Shown here piece after piece: positions 17,956 through 27,730 of a stretch of 64,000 nucleotides of DNA (its first letter is position 1; each line of letters begins with the position of its first letter). Under the pieces are notes generated by a model, which was not told where the DNA came from, searched no databases, and saw nothing but the letters and a program-made list of their open reading frames with translations. The position numbers and the translations under genes are program-made. This stretch comes from Caproicibacterium argilliputei (GTDB lineage: Bacteria > Bacillota > Clostridia > Oscillospirales > Acutalibacteraceae): positions 1,240,001 to 1,304,000 of the forward strand of contig NZ_CP135996.1 in the NCBI RefSeq assembly GCF_029211325.2. Reading direction: 5' to 3'.

Positions 17956-18909
17956 ATGGGACTGTTTGCAAAGATTAAGGAAGGCTTAAAAAAGACAAGA
18001 GAGGGCATGAGCAATTCGGTCAGCCGGATGCTGCATTCCTTTACAAAAATTGATGAGGAACTGTTTGAAGAGCTGGAAGAACTGCTGGTGATGGGGGATG
18101 TTGGTGTTTCCACCGCCGAGCATATCTGCGAGCAGCTGCGCAGCAAGGTCAAGGAGCGCGGTGTCAAGGATCCGAACGCCATTTTTGATCTGCTGCGGGA
18201 AACAGTGGCGGAAATGCTCAGCGGCGGGGAAACGCTGCGGGTCGGAACCAAGCCGTCTGTGATTCTGGTCATTGGGGTAAACGGTGTCGGCAAAACCACA
18301 ACTATCGGCAAGCTGGCGGCTTATTTGCGCGAACAGGGAAAAACCGTGATTTTGGGTGCGGCGGATACGTTTCGTGCGGCGGCCATTGAGCAGCTGCAGG
18401 TGTGGGCGGATCGCGCACACTGCGACCTGATTAAGCAGAGCGAGGGCAGTGATCCGGCTGCCGTGGTGTTTGACACGATTTCCGCCGCGAAGGCGCGGGG
18501 GGACGATGTGGTCATCTGCGACACCGCCGGCCGCCTGCACACCAAGAAAAACCTTATGGACGAACTGGCAAAGATTAATCGTGTCATCGACCGCGAGCTG
18601 CCGGGTGCGGATAAAGAAGTCCTGTTGGTGCTGGATGCCACCACGGGGCAAAACGGTGTGAATCAAGCGCGTGAGTTTAAAAATTCCGCCGGCATAACCG
18701 GTATTGTTCTGACCAAACTGGACGGTACGGCAAAAGGCGGCGTGGTGCTTGCAGTGCGGGAAGCGCTGGACATTCCGGTTAAGTTTGTCGGGGTCGGCGA
18801 GCAGTTGGATGATTTGCAGCCGTTTGACGCGGAGGCATTTGCAAAGGCACTGTTTGACCGTGACCCTGCGGAATATAAAGAACTGGAAAGCGGAGAGGAG
18901 CAGGCATAA
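17956..18909 (+). CDS. ftsY: Signal recognition particle receptor FtsY
   Basis: SRP receptor GTPase that delivers ribosomes to the membrane. The 317-residue protein has an N domain with helical bundle, then the G domain: GVNGVGKTTTIGKLA (P loop), DTFRAAAIEQL, DTAGRLHTKKNL and TKLDGTAKGG. AGGAGG precedes ATG 17956; an earlier in-frame start would add a non-conserved stretch. The long acidic A domain of the E. coli protein is missing, as usual in Gram-positives. Confidence 0.96.
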   Translation: MGLFAKIKEGLKKTREGMSNSVSRMLHSFTKIDEELFEELEELLVMGDVGVSTAEHICEQLRSKVKERGVKDPNAIFDLLRETVAEMLSGGETLRVGTKPSVILVIGVNGVGKTTTIGKLAAYLREQGKTVILGAADTFRAAAIEQLQVWADRAHCDLIKQSEGSDPAAVVFDTISAAKARGDDVVICDTAGRLHTKKNLMDELAKINRVIDRELPGADKEVLLVLDATTGQNGVNQAREFKNSAGITGIVLTKLDGTAKGGVVLAVREALDIPVKFVGVGEQLDDLQPFDAEAFAKALFDRDPAEYKELESGEEQA

Positions 18910-19499
18910 TGCAGTTTGTACTTGCCACGCATAATGCGAACAAAGTTCGGGAGTTTTCACGGATTTTGGAACCGCTGCACATCAAAGTGGGTACCGCAGA
19001 CTTGCCGGAAGTGGCGGAAACAGGTACCACATTTGAGGAAAATGCATATCTCAAAGCCGCTTCCGCCTGTCAGGCGACTGGAAAGCCGGCCATTGCGGAT
19101 GACTCCGGTCTGTGCGTGCACGCGCTGAACGGCCAGCCCGGCGTACACTCGGCACGCTATGCCGGAGAGAACGCAACAGACGCGGATCGCATCGCAAAGC
19201 TTTTGGCAGCGCTGCGGGAAGTGCCCGCAAAAGATCGATTGGCGAAGTTTGTATGCGTTATTTGCTGCGTGTTTCCTAATGGAGATATTCTGACTTCGCG
19301 CGGGGAGTGCGAGGGCGCCATTGCAGCGTCCCCCTGCGGGCAGGATGGCTTTGGTTACGACCCGGTGTTCCTTGTCGGGGACAAAACTTTCGCACAGATG
19401 AGTAGTTCCGAAAAAGATGCGGTCAGCCATCGGGGGCGCGCGCTGCGCGTTTTCCAGAGCGACCTGCAGCTTTATCAGAGAAAACAAGCGTCTCTCTAA
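18909..19499 (+). CDS. rdgB: XTP/dITP diphosphatase (RdgB/HAM1)
   Basis: Removes deaminated purine nucleotides from the pool. Key motifs: ATHNANKVREF at the N-terminus, TFEENAYLKA, ADDSGLCVHALNGQPGVHSARYAG, and GFGYDPVF with SHRGRAL at the end. Length is 196 residues. It shares one base with the ftsY stop and ends at a terminator. Confidence 0.95.
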   Translation: MQFVLATHNANKVREFSRILEPLHIKVGTADLPEVAETGTTFEENAYLKAASACQATGKPAIADDSGLCVHALNGQPGVHSARYAGENATDADRIAKLLAALREVPAKDRLAKFVCVICCVFPNGDILTSRGECEGAIAASPCGQDGFGYDPVFLVGDKTFAQMSSSEKDAVSHRGRALRVFQSDLQLYQRKQASL

Positions 19500-19504
19500 A
19501 TGGT

Positions 19505-19540
19505 AAGGCCGCCGAAGCGTTCGTGCTCCGGCGGCCTTTT
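19505..19540 (+). terminator. Terminator after rdgB
   Basis: GGCCGCCG pairs with CGGCGGCC and is followed by TTTT. Confidence 0.9.
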
Positions 19541-19640
19541 CTATTTGGCGTTTTGACATTCTGCTGTATTTTTTGAAAGGATGCACCAGAAGAACAAAAA
19601 ACGCTATACTGTTAGAAGAATCATAAAAGGGGGTTCCAAT

Positions 19641-19877
19641 ATGAATGATCGATCTGCGCTGGACACCTTGGCGCCGGGGCATGAGGGACGTGTGGCTGCG
19701 CTGACCGCAACCGGTCCCATGCGCCGCCGCCTGCAGGATATAGGCTTGATTCAGGGAACAAAGGTATGCTGCGTTCTGCAGGCTCCGTCCGGCGACCCGA
19801 CCGCTTACGCGATTCGCGGTGCGGTTATTGCACTGCGCAAAGAGGATGCGGGTCATGTCCTTTTGTCAGGAGATTAA
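19641..19877 (+). CDS. feoA: Ferrous iron transport protein FeoA
   Basis: A 78-residue SH3-fold protein (LAPGHEGRVAAL, RRRLQDIGLIQGTKV) that assists FeoB. AAAAGGGGG lies before ATG 19641. feoB starts three bases after its stop. No feoC is present. Confidence 0.92.
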   Translation: MNDRSALDTLAPGHEGRVAALTATGPMRRRLQDIGLIQGTKVCCVLQAPSGDPTAYAIRGAVIALRKEDAGHVLLSGD

Positions 19878-19880
19878 ATC

Positions 19881-21968
19881 ATGTGTGCGGAAGCACTGCC
19901 TGCCGTACTCATTCACACGGTGGCACTGGCAGGTAACCCGAATGTCGGAAAAAGCACCGTTTTCAACGAACTGACCGGGCTGCATCAGCATACTGGAAAC
20001 TGGCCCGGAAAAACGGTGGAAAGTGCGCACGGCCAATTTGTCTTTGAGGGCAGAACCTATAGCTTGGTGGACCTGCCGGGCACCTATTCGCTGTTTGCCC
20101 ATTCAGCAGAGGAAATCATTGCACGGGATTACCTGTGCTTCGGAAAGGCAGAAGCAGCGGTCGTGGTGTGCGATGCCACCTGTCTGGAACGAAATTTGAA
20201 TCTGGTTCTGCAGACACTTGAAATTACCGGCAGCACCGTCATCTGTGTCAATTTAATGGACGAAGCGAAGAAAAAACAGATTCAAATTGATCTGCAACAG
20301 CTTTCAAAAGAGCTGGGCGGCGTGCCGGTTGTCGGTGTTAGCGCTCGCAGCGGCGGGCTGAGTGTTTTGGAGCGTGCACTGGCTGGGCTGGCACAGCGTC
20401 CGGCAATGCGGATTTCCTATCCGCAGGAAATTGAAACCGCACTGGCAGAAATTCTACCGGAAGTCGAGCGTCACAAAACCGCCTACCCTGCCCGCTGGCT
20501 TGCACTGCGGTTGCTGGATGGGGACAAAAGTTTCACGGAAAGTTTGCAGACTTACTGTCCGGCGTTGCTGCAGGATGCGGTTCTGCAAGAGAAGGTCTGC
20601 AGTGCCCGGCAGACTCTGCGAAAAAATGGTCTATCCGAGGATGGCCTGCGGGACGAAATTACAGCCGTATTGGTTCGTCGGGCAGAGCAGATTTACCGGA
20701 ACTGCGTGGTGCGCAAAAACTGCGCCGCAGCGGTGCGGGAACGAAAATTGGATCACTTGCTGACCAGCCGCGCAACCGGAATTCCCATTATGCTGGCACT
20801 GCTGGCGGCGGTGCTCTGGCTGACGATTACCGGCGCCAATTATCCTTCCGACCTGCTTGCAAACGGACTTTTTGCCCTGCAGGATCTGATGCTGCGCGGT
20901 TTGCAGAATGCCGGTGCGCCGCAGTGGCTGACCGGACCGCTGGTTCTGGGAGTGTACCGTACGCTGGCGTGGGTGGTCAGTGTCATGCTGCCGCCCATGG
21001 CAATCTTTTTCCCGTGCTTCACTCTACTGGAGGATTTCGGTTATCTGCCGCGTGTCGCTTTCAACTTGGACCACAATTTTCAGAAAGCGCACGCCTGCGG
21101 CAAACAGGCGCTGACTATGTGCATGGGATTTGGATGCAATGCGGCTGGCGTGACGGGCTGCCGCATTATTGACTCTCCACGGGAGCGACTGATTGCGATT
21201 CTGACCAATAATTTTGTTCCTTGCAACGGAAGGTTTCCCACACTGATTGCCATCATTTCAATTTTCTTTGTCAGCGGCATGACCGGCATTGCCCAAAGTT
21301 CCACTGCGGCGTTGCTGCTGTTTCTGATTGTGGTGCTCGGTGTTCTGGCAACTTTTCTGATGTCACGCCTCCTCTCGGCAACGGTGCTCAAAGGGGTTCC
21401 GTCCTCTTTTACACTGGAACTGCCGCCATATCGGAAGCCACAGGTGGGGCGGGTACTGGTACGCTCGCTGCTGGACCGAACTATCTTTGTCCTGGGGCGC
21501 GCGGTTTCTGTGGCGGCGCCTGCAGGGCTGCTGCTTTGGCTACTGGCCAATCTGCGCATTGGCGGCAGTACCGTGCTGGCTCTCTGTGCAGGGGCGTTAG
21601 ATCCCATCGGACACTTTTTCGGGATGGACGGGGTGATTCTGCTTGCGTTTATCCTTGGTTTTCCTGCGAACGAAATTGTTGTGCCGATTATTCTGATGGG
21701 GTACCTTGGCATGGGGCAGCTCACAGATATGACCAGTTATTCAGCATTACAGGGACTGCTGGTGCAGAACGGCTGGTCCGGCGTCACCGCCGTTTGCGTG
21801 GCACTGTTTTGCCTGCTGCACTGGCCCTGTGCGACGACGGTACTGACCATTCACAAAGAGAGCGGTTCGTGGAAATGGACTGCGCTGGCAGCAGCGCTGC
21901 CAACCGGATGCGGCCTGCTGCTGTGTGCGCTGGTCGCAAATGGAGCAAGGCTTCTGGGGCTTGCGTAA
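19881..21968 (+). CDS. feoB: Ferrous iron transporter FeoB
   Basis: Membrane Fe(II) transporter with an N-terminal GTPase. G1 is GNPNVGKST, G3 is DLPGTYSL, G4 is NLMDEA and G5 lies in SARSG. From about residue 290 on there are many hydrophobic segments with the Gate motifs, including CMGFGCNAAGVTGCRI. At 695 residues it is of normal length for clostridia. A terminator follows directly. FeoAB is the expected iron route in an anaerobe. Confidence 0.96.
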   Translation: MCAEALPAVLIHTVALAGNPNVGKSTVFNELTGLHQHTGNWPGKTVESAHGQFVFEGRTYSLVDLPGTYSLFAHSAEEIIARDYLCFGKAEAAVVVCDATCLERNLNLVLQTLEITGSTVICVNLMDEAKKKQIQIDLQQLSKELGGVPVVGVSARSGGLSVLERALAGLAQRPAMRISYPQEIETALAEILPEVERHKTAYPARWLALRLLDGDKSFTESLQTYCPALLQDAVLQEKVCSARQTLRKNGLSEDGLRDEITAVLVRRAEQIYRNCVVRKNCAAAVRERKLDHLLTSRATGIPIMLALLAAVLWLTITGANYPSDLLANGLFALQDLMLRGLQNAGAPQWLTGPLVLGVYRTLAWVVSVMLPPMAIFFPCFTLLEDFGYLPRVAFNLDHNFQKAHACGKQALTMCMGFGCNAAGVTGCRIIDSPRERLIAILTNNFVPCNGRFPTLIAIISIFFVSGMTGIAQSSTAALLLFLIVVLGVLATFLMSRLLSATVLKGVPSSFTLELPPYRKPQVGRVLVRSLLDRTIFVLGRAVSVAAPAGLLLWLLANLRIGGSTVLALCAGALDPIGHFFGMDGVILLAFILGFPANEIVVPIILMGYLGMGQLTDMTSYSALQGLLVQNGWSGVTAVCVALFCLLHWPCATTVLTIHKESGSWKWTALAAALPTGCGLLLCALVANGARLLGLA

Positions 21969-21974
21969 AATAAT

Positions 21975-22014
21975 AAAACAGTTCGGCTGTTTCTGTACAG
22001 CCGAACTGTTTTTT
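21975..22014 (+). terminator. Terminator after feoB
   Basis: A long perfect stem, AACAGTTCGGCTGT pairing with ACAGCCGAACTGTT, ends in TTTTTT. Confidence 0.93.
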
Positions 22015-22207
22015 ACGGGAGTGTGCCCTGCGGACAAGATTGATTCCGTTGCGCTTTTCGGGAAAAATACAAAAAATAAAAGAAAAATCGAAAAAAATCG
22101 GGTGAAAATGTTTGCTTCCTCTCCTTTTTCAGTCCTGCTGTCTGTGTTATACTTACAGAAACCGCTGTAAGAAATGCGGAGATGTTATGAAAAGGAGATT
22201 ACAGCGA

Positions 22208-24523
22208 ATGCAATTAGAATTCCACCAGCCTGCCGCGTTTTGGCAGGAGAGTTTCCCCATCGGAAACGGCCGCTTGGGCGCCATGCTTTACGGTGACCCG
22301 CAGACGGAGCGCCTGCACATCAATGAAGATACTCTTTGGTCCGGTTATCCTGCGGCAGAGAAGCAGGGTCTGACGCCGCAGACCGTTGCGAAGGCGCGGG
22401 CGTGCGCCGAAAAGCGCCAGTATGCGCAGACTTCCCGCTTGCTGGAAGAAGCGATGACTGCAGATGAAGACGTGCAGATGTATGAGCCGTTCGGAGATTT
22501 GGTTTTCACTTTTGCCGGAGAGCGAGAAGTGACTGCGTACTGCCGTACTCTGGATTTGGAGAACGCTGTGGCAACGGTAAAATACCGGAATCACGGCAAG
22601 CAGTATCAGCACATAGCTTTCTGCAGCGCACCCGCGCAGGGCATTGTTTATCAAATTACAGCAGAAGAATCCTTTACTGTCAGAATCAGTGGAGAAAATG
22701 GATTTCTAAATCAATTCCGGTACCGGGAAGACGGTTTCCGTCTGTATGGGCAGTGCCCGGGGCGCAGTGGATTTACGAAATGCGGTCCCAAGGAGCATCT
22801 CGCCTTTTCCGATGACCAGGCACAGCAGGGGATGCGGTACGAAGGCTGGGGCAAAGTGCGCGTCAGCGGGGGAGAAACCGCTGCGGATGAAACCGGTTTG
22901 ACTTGCCGGAACGTTCGGCAGGTAACGCTGTTTTTCTGCGCGCGTTCCAGCTTTAACGGGTATGACCGCCACCCGATTTTGGAGGGTAAAGACCCGGAAA
23001 CAGAACTGCAGCAGGATTTTGCCCGTTTTACCGCATTCGATGAAATGCTTGCGGCGCATGAGCACGACTACCGCGCCCTGTTTGAACGGGTGCGGTTCCG
23101 CTTGCCGGAAAGCGGTCGTGAACAGATGGACCTGCAGGAGCGTCTCAGACGGTTTGAAGCAGGCGAGGAAGACTTGCCGCTGTATGCACTGCTGTTTGAT
23201 TATGGCCGTTATCTGCTGATTTCCTCCTCACGTCCGGGTACGCAGCCAGCCAATCTGCAGGGCATCTGGAATCCGGAAAAAGTGCCGCCATGGTTCAGTG
23301 ATTACACGGTAAATATCAATGCGGAAATGAATTACTGGATGACCGGCCCATGCAGCCTGCCGGAACTGAACGAACCGCTTGCCCGCATGAATGCGGAACT
23401 GCTGGAAACCGGCAGGGAAAGCGCCCACCGGTGCTTTGGCTGTGCCGGCTCCGCCTGTTTCCACAACGTGGATATTTGGCGCAAGGCAACCCCGGCGGCG
23501 GGCTGTATGCAGTGGGCATTCTGGCCGTTTGGCGCATCTTGGATGTGCCGGAATCTGTTTGACGAATACCTGTTTGACCGGAATACAGACTACCTGCGCG
23601 AGATTTTCCCGATTCTGCAGGAAAATGTGCGCTTCTGTAAAGGAATGCTTACCAAAACGGAGCAAGGGTATGCGGTGAGTCCGGCGGTTTCTCCAGAAAA
23701 TGTTTTTGTGTTTGACGGGCAGCAGATTGGTACGGCTGCTTACACGGAAAATACGCTGGCCATTGTCCGCAACCTGTTCCGGGATTATTTGGATGCCTGT
23801 AAGGAACTGCAGCAGGAAGATGACCTTGCGCAGGAAGTGCGTGCGCTTCTGCCACAGATGGTTCCGACTGCCGTGGGCAGCAAAGGACAGGTTTTGGAGT
23901 GGAACGAAGAGTTTCAGGAAACGGATCCGCATCACCGGCATTTGTCCCATTTGTATGAGCTGCACCCGGGGCGCGGCATTTCCCGCCAAACACCGGAGCT
24001 GTACCGCGCAGCAAAAGAAAGCCTGCTGCAGCGCGGCGACGCGGGCACCGGCTGGAGCCTTGCGTGGAAACTGCTGATGTGGGCACGGCTGGAGGACGGC
24101 AGCCATGTGGAAAGCATTCTGCGGAATCTGTTTCATCTGGTGGCACCGAACGCGGAGCTGTCGGTCAATCGCGGTGGCCTGTATGCCAACCTACTGTGCG
24201 CGCACCCGCCGTTCCAGATTGACGGCAACTTCGGCTACACGGCGGCTGTGGCAGAAATGCTGGTACAAAGCCATGCGGGAGAGCTGGTTCTGCTGCCGGC
24301 ACTGCCGCCGTCGTGGCACAGTGGCAGCATTTCCGGGCTGACTGCACGCGGAAACATCCGTGTCGATATCGCATGGTCTGCACAGACCATGCGATATACG
24401 CTGTGCAGCCCGCTGGCACAGACGGTGCAGCTGCGCGTTAAGCAGGGGAGTACGGTTTCCATTGCACTGCAGCCGAATGTACCACAGAGCGGCGAAGTTT
24501 GCTTTTTGAAACCATCTGTTTGA
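22208..24523 (+). CDS. Glycoside hydrolase family 95 (alpha-L-fucosidase-like)
   Basis: A 771-residue protein with the GH95 layout: N-terminal beta-sandwich ([22 protein letters not shown]), then an (alpha/alpha)6 barrel with [28 protein letters not shown] and [15 protein letters not shown]95 enzymes remove alpha-1,2-fucose or alpha-L-galactose from glycans. No signal peptide is visible, so it probably acts inside the cell on imported oligosaccharides. ATG 22208 is chosen because AAGGAG lies nine bases before it; ATG 22187 is an alternative. No transporter or regulator of sugar use is next to it. Confidence 0.88.
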   Translation: MQLEFHQPAAFWQESFPIGNGRLGAMLYGDPQTERLHINEDTLWSGYPAAEKQGLTPQTVAKARACAEKRQYAQTSRLLEEAMTADEDVQMYEPFGDLVFTFAGEREVTAYCRTLDLENAVATVKYRNHGKQYQHIAFCSAPAQGIVYQITAEESFTVRISGENGFLNQFRYREDGFRLYGQCPGRSGFTKCGPKEHLAFSDDQAQQGMRYEGWGKVRVSGGETAADETGLTCRNVRQVTLFFCARSSFNGYDRHPILEGKDPETELQQDFARFTAFDEMLAAHEHDYRALFERVRFRLPESGREQMDLQERLRRFEAGEEDLPLYALLFDYGRYLLISSSRPGTQPANLQGIWNPEKVPPWFSDYTVNINAEMNYWMTGPCSLPELNEPLARMNAELLETGRESAHRCFGCAGSACFHNVDIWRKATPAAGCMQWAFWPFGASWMCRNLFDEYLFDRNTDYLREIFPILQENVRFCKGMLTKTEQGYAVSPAVSPENVFVFDGQQIGTAAYTENTLAIVRNLFRDYLDACKELQQEDDLAQEVRALLPQMVPTAVGSKGQVLEWNEEFQETDPHHRHLSHLYELHPGRGISRQTPELYRAAKESLLQRGDAGTGWSLAWKLLMWARLEDGSHVESILRNLFHLVAPNAELSVNRGGLYANLLCAHPPFQIDGNFGYTAAVAEMLVQSHAGELVLLPALPPSWHSGSISGLTARGNIRVDIAWSAQTMRYTLCSPLAQTVQLRVKQGSTVSIALQPNVPQSGEVCFLKPSV

Positions 24524-24644
24524 ACTGTGCCGGAACATTCCGCAGTTGCTTTACACATTGAAGAATAAATTTATTAAATATTCACAAAAAGCAAAATGGT
24601 TTTGACGAATGCATTCCCGACAGTCACAAATACTGGAAAAAGTC

Positions 24645-24673
24645 TTTACAAATGATATTTGGGTTGATATTAT
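24645..24673 (+). promoter_or_regulatory. Candidate promoter of the transporter leader
   Basis: TTTACA at 24645-24650 and TATTAT at 24668-24673 with a 17-base spacer. It would start a transcript with about 400 bases of leader before the transporter. Confidence 0.6.
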
Positions 24674-24679
24674 AAGTTG

Positions 24680-25076
24680 TAGTAGCATTTTCATCAAATT
24701 TTTCTGCTGCAAAAGCAGGCGAAAGACAATTTGTACAGGGAAGGACTTTTCGCATGGTCGGTCGGTGCATCTTTCGGGCATAAAAGGCAGCTTCACGACT
24801 CCTGAGTGAGCAAGCGGGCAAAACCAAACTGCAAATTTTATAATTCTGACAAATTGGGTGGTCATGAAGTGAAACTTCGGCGGTTGTATGCAGACCGCTG
24901 CGGTGGGCTTGTGACCACCCTTTTCCATGCGCTGTTCTGCCGGAGAAAGCCCTGCAAACGAGGTGGTGTTGTTTCAGTCAAGTGGTGACCGCTGCAAACC
25001 AGCGGTCGGGCACTCCCTGCAGCTCTGCGCGGTGTGTTTCTAAAGTACGAAAATAAACTGTAAAGGAATCCTGCAT
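24680..25076 (+). promoter_or_regulatory. Long structured 5' leader, possible riboswitch of unassigned class
   Basis: No gene is supported in the 550 bases between the GH95 gene and the transporter. The leader holds a branched hairpin at 24856-24924: GGGTGGTCA pairs with TGACCACCC, enclosing GAAGTGAAACTTC and a GCGGT/ACCGC arm, and TTTT follows. A second hairpin at 24987-25007 has GACCGCTG pairing with CAGCGGTC. GACCGCTG also occurs at 24893-24900, so the distal CAGCGGTC could pair with either copy. I looked for, and did not see, the core sequences of the M-box or yybP-ykoY classes. Confidence 0.5.
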
Positions 25077-26342
25077 ATGCAACTTGTTGCTTCTTTACTG
25101 ATCTTTGTCGTGGTTATGGCATTGGTCATGAGTGAAAAGGTGAACCGAACCATCGCGGCAATGGCCGGTGCCTCACTCATTTTAATTCTGAACATCATGT
25201 CCTTTGACGATGCGCTGGGGTACATAGACTTTAACACGCTCGGCGTTCTGGTGGGAATGATGATCATTGTCGGCATTATCAAACACACAGGCGTGTTTGA
25301 GTATCTTTCGATCTTGTCGGCAAAAAAGGCGAAAGGCGACCCCTGGAAAATTATTTTAAGCTTAAGTATCATTACGGCGCTGGTTTCCAGCATTCTGGAT
25401 AATGTGACTACCGTGCTGCTGATTGTACCAATGACATTCGTCATTACCGATACGCTCGGCATTTCGCCGCTGCCGTTTTTGATTCCGGAAATTTTTGCTT
25501 CTAACATGGGCGGTACGGCAACGTTGATCGGCGACCCGCCGAATATTATGATTGGCAACGCGGCCGGCTTGGGTTTCACGGATTTTTTGGTTAACCTCGG
25601 GCCGATCGTTGTCATTGCTTTTGCGGCGGTGCTTTTCGTTATGCACCTGATGTTTCGCAAGCAACTGGCAGTCAGCGAAGAAAAAAAAGCAGAGATCATG
25701 CAGTTTGATGAAAAGAAGGCGCTGAAAAACGTGCCGCTGCTCAAAAAATGCGTGGTAGTTCTGGTTTTGGTCATCGCAGGATTTTTCCTGCATGACCAGC
25801 TGAATTACCCCTCTGCAGTTATCGCTCTGACCGGCGCTGCGCTGCTGATGCTGCTCAGCCGCGGTGACATTGACGAAGTGTTTTCTAATGTGGAGTGGCC
25901 GACGCTCTTTTTCTTCGGCGGTCTGTTTATTCTGGTAGGTGCGCTGCAGAAAGTCGGCGTCATTGATTATCTTGCAAAGCTCATTGTCAGCCTGACACAC
26001 AACAACCTGCTGCTGACCGGCGTGGTACTGATTTGGTTCTCTGCCATTGCGTCCGCTTTTTTGGACAACATCCCGTTTGTTGCAACACTGATTCCGCTGA
26101 TTAAGGCGCTTGGTGCGGGCGGCATGAGCATCACACCGCTTTGGTGGGCCATTTCGCTGGGTGCCTGTCTGGGCGGCAACGGAACCCTGATTGGCGCTTC
26201 TGCCAATGTGGTAGTGGCAGGACTTGCGGAGAAGCACGGCTATAAGCTAACGTTCCAAACCTACTTCAAGTACGGCTTCCCGCTGATGCTGCTTTCCATT
26301 GTGCTGAGCACGATTTATCTGGTCGTATTCTATTTCCTCTGA
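25077..26342 (+). CDS. ArsB/NhaD-type ion transporter
   Basis: An integral membrane protein of 421 residues with about eleven hydrophobic segments. It belongs to the ion transporter superfamily with ArsB and NhaD: the paired hairpin motifs ILDNVTTVLLIVPMTF with GGTATLIGDPPNIMIG in the first half and FLDNIPFVATLIPLI with GGNGTLIGASANVVVAG in the second half show the inverted repeat. Likely a sodium/proton antiporter or an anion carrier; the ion cannot be told from sequence. It has its own long leader and is followed by a terminator. Confidence 0.85.
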   Translation: MQLVASLLIFVVVMALVMSEKVNRTIAAMAGASLILILNIMSFDDALGYIDFNTLGVLVGMMIIVGIIKHTGVFEYLSILSAKKAKGDPWKIILSLSIITALVSSILDNVTTVLLIVPMTFVITDTLGISPLPFLIPEIFASNMGGTATLIGDPPNIMIGNAAGLGFTDFLVNLGPIVVIAFAAVLFVMHLMFRKQLAVSEEKKAEIMQFDEKKALKNVPLLKKCVVVLVLVIAGFFLHDQLNYPSAVIALTGAALLMLLSRGDIDEVFSNVEWPTLFFFGGLFILVGALQKVGVIDYLAKLIVSLTHNNLLLTGVVLIWFSAIASAFLDNIPFVATLIPLIKALGAGGMSITPLWWAISLGACLGGNGTLIGASANVVVAGLAEKHGYKLTFQTYFKYGFPLMLLSIVLSTIYLVVFYFL

Positions 26343-26351
26343 GTTGTTTTG

Positions 26352-26393
26352 GGCTTCCGTACGCAGGCTGTGTCTGTATGCGGAAGCTTTTTT
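26352..26393 (+). terminator. Terminator after the ion transporter
   Basis: GCTTCCGTACGCAG pairs with CTGTATGCGGAAGC, followed by TTTTTT. Confidence 0.9.
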
Positions 26394-26444
26394 GCTGCCT
26401 GTCAGAAAATATCCGAAAAAATTTTAAAAATCTGAAAAAAAGGC

Positions 26445-26505
26445 TTTACAAAAGCTGTGGAGTGTGGTACAGTATAGTCACGGAACAAGAATGATAATTG
26501 TTATT
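26445..26505 (+). promoter_or_regulatory. Promoter and Fur/PerR-like box before perR
   Basis: TTTACA at 26445-26450 and TACAGT at 26468-26473 are 17 bases apart. The imperfect palindrome AATGATAATTGTTATT at 26490-26505 resembles Per and Fur boxes and sits just downstream of the promoter, where bound protein would block transcription. Self-regulation by PerR is inferred. Confidence 0.55.
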
Positions 26506-26599
26506 GATTTATTTCCCGCATCTTTACACCTTCCGCCATATATGCTACAATATTTTAGAAAAAATAATCGTTCTTGATTTAACTTGGAGTATTGCCATT

Positions 26600-27013
26600 A
26601 TGGAAAAAAAGCAGAATTTCAGCCGTAAACGCGAAGCAATCCTGGAGGCCCTGCGGGAAACAAAGTCGCATCCCACAGCAGAGTGGATCTATCAGCAGTT
26701 AAAACCTTCTTTTCCGGATTTGAGTTTGGGTACCGTTTACCGCAACCTCAGCCGTTTTAAAGAGGACGGCACCGTGGTCAGCGTCGGTGTGGTGGATGGT
26801 CAGGAACGCTACGATGCCGATGTCACGCCGCATTCCCACTTTGTTTGTGAAAGCTGCGGTGCGGTGTTGGATGTCGATGATGAATTTGTAGACCCGGAGT
26901 CAGACCGTGAGGTTTCCCGTATTCTGGGCGTGCAGGTTCTCAGCCATCAGGTGATTTTCCGCGGATACTGCGGCGCCTGCATGGAGAAGTTACAAGCAGA
27001 AAAGGGGCAGTAA
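26600..27013 (+). CDS. perR: Fur-family peroxide regulator (PerR-like)
   Basis: A 137-residue metalloregulator. The N-terminal winged helix includes HPTAEWIYQQLKPSFPDLSLGTVYRNL; the C-terminal half has the zinc-binding pairs CESCG and CGAC, and the metal-site histidines in TPHSHFVC. The gene sits directly before rubrerythrin, which favours a peroxide-sensing PerR over an iron-sensing Fur. ATG 26600 gives the normal N-terminus; upstream in-frame codons are non-conserved. Confidence 0.82.
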   Translation: MEKKQNFSRKREAILEALRETKSHPTAEWIYQQLKPSFPDLSLGTVYRNLSRFKEDGTVVSVGVVDGQERYDADVTPHSHFVCESCGAVLDVDDEFVDPESDREVSRILGVQVLSHQVIFRGYCGACMEKLQAEKGQ

Positions 27014-27059
27014 CCCTTTCTGATAAATGAAAATTTAATTATCACTGGAGGTAATTCAA

Positions 27060-27605
27060 ATGAAAAAATGGGTTTGTTCCGTATGTGGCTATGTGTATGA
27101 GGGTGAAACACCGCCGGAGTCCTGCCCGCAGTGTCATGCACCTGCTTCTAAGTTCAAGGAGCAGGTAGCATCTGCAGGCTTTGCCTGTGAGCATGAAGTC
27201 GGCGTTGCACAGGGCTGCGACCCGGAAGTTTACCAGGGCCTGAAGGATAACTTTACAGGCGAGTGCTCTGAAGTTGGTATGTACCTTGCTATGAGCCGTC
27301 AGGCAGAGCGCGAGGGCTATCCGGAAATTGCAGAAGCTTACAAGCGCTATGCATTTGAAGAGGCGGAGCACGCTTCCAAATTTGCGGAGATGCTCGGCGA
27401 AGTTTTGACTAAGAGCACCAAGAAAAATCTTGAGATGCGTGCGGAAGCAGAGGCAGGTGCCTGTGCGGGCAAGCTGGAGCTCGCAAAGAAGGCCAAAGCG
27501 CTGAACTACGACGCAATCCATGACACTGTGCATGAGATGGCAAAAGACGAAGCGCGCCACGGTGCTGGCTTCAAGGGCTTGCTCAAACGCTACTTCGGCG
27601 AATAA
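27060..27605 (+). CDS. rbr: Rubrerythrin, rubredoxin domain first (reverse rubrerythrin)
   Basis: Non-heme di-iron protein that reduces peroxide in anaerobes. Unlike classical rubrerythrin, the rubredoxin domain comes first ([10 protein letters not shown]...CPQCHAP), then the four-helix di-iron domain with [27 protein letters not shown] and [12 protein letters not shown] supplying glutamate and histidine ligands. This domain order is that of the oxygen-induced reverse rubrerythrins of clostridia. It lies 46 bases after perR and is probably its target. Confidence 0.93.
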   Translation: MKKWVCSVCGYVYEGETPPESCPQCHAPASKFKEQVASAGFACEHEVGVAQGCDPEVYQGLKDNFTGECSEVGMYLAMSRQAEREGYPEIAEAYKRYAFEEAEHASKFAEMLGEVLTKSTKKNLEMRAEAEAGACAGKLELAKKAKALNYDAIHDTVHEMAKDEARHGAGFKGLLKRYFGE

Positions 27606-27617
27606 TTTAAAAAATGG

Positions 27618-27662
27618 AATCTGCCCTGTCTGCAGCTTATCTGCTGGCAGGGCAGATTTTTC
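27618..27662 (+). terminator. Terminator after rubrerythrin
   Basis: AATCTGCCCTG pairs with CAGGGCAGATT and ends in a T run. Confidence 0.85.
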
Positions 27663-27730
27663 GTGCGGAAAAGAAGTTTGCATTTTGTGCGCGGATTGTT
27701 TACAATAAGACTGCAAAAGGAGGGAACGGT

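Noticed and set aside
24680..25076. Known M-box or yybP-ykoY riboswitch
   Set aside because: The conserved core sequences of those classes were not found by eye; class left open.
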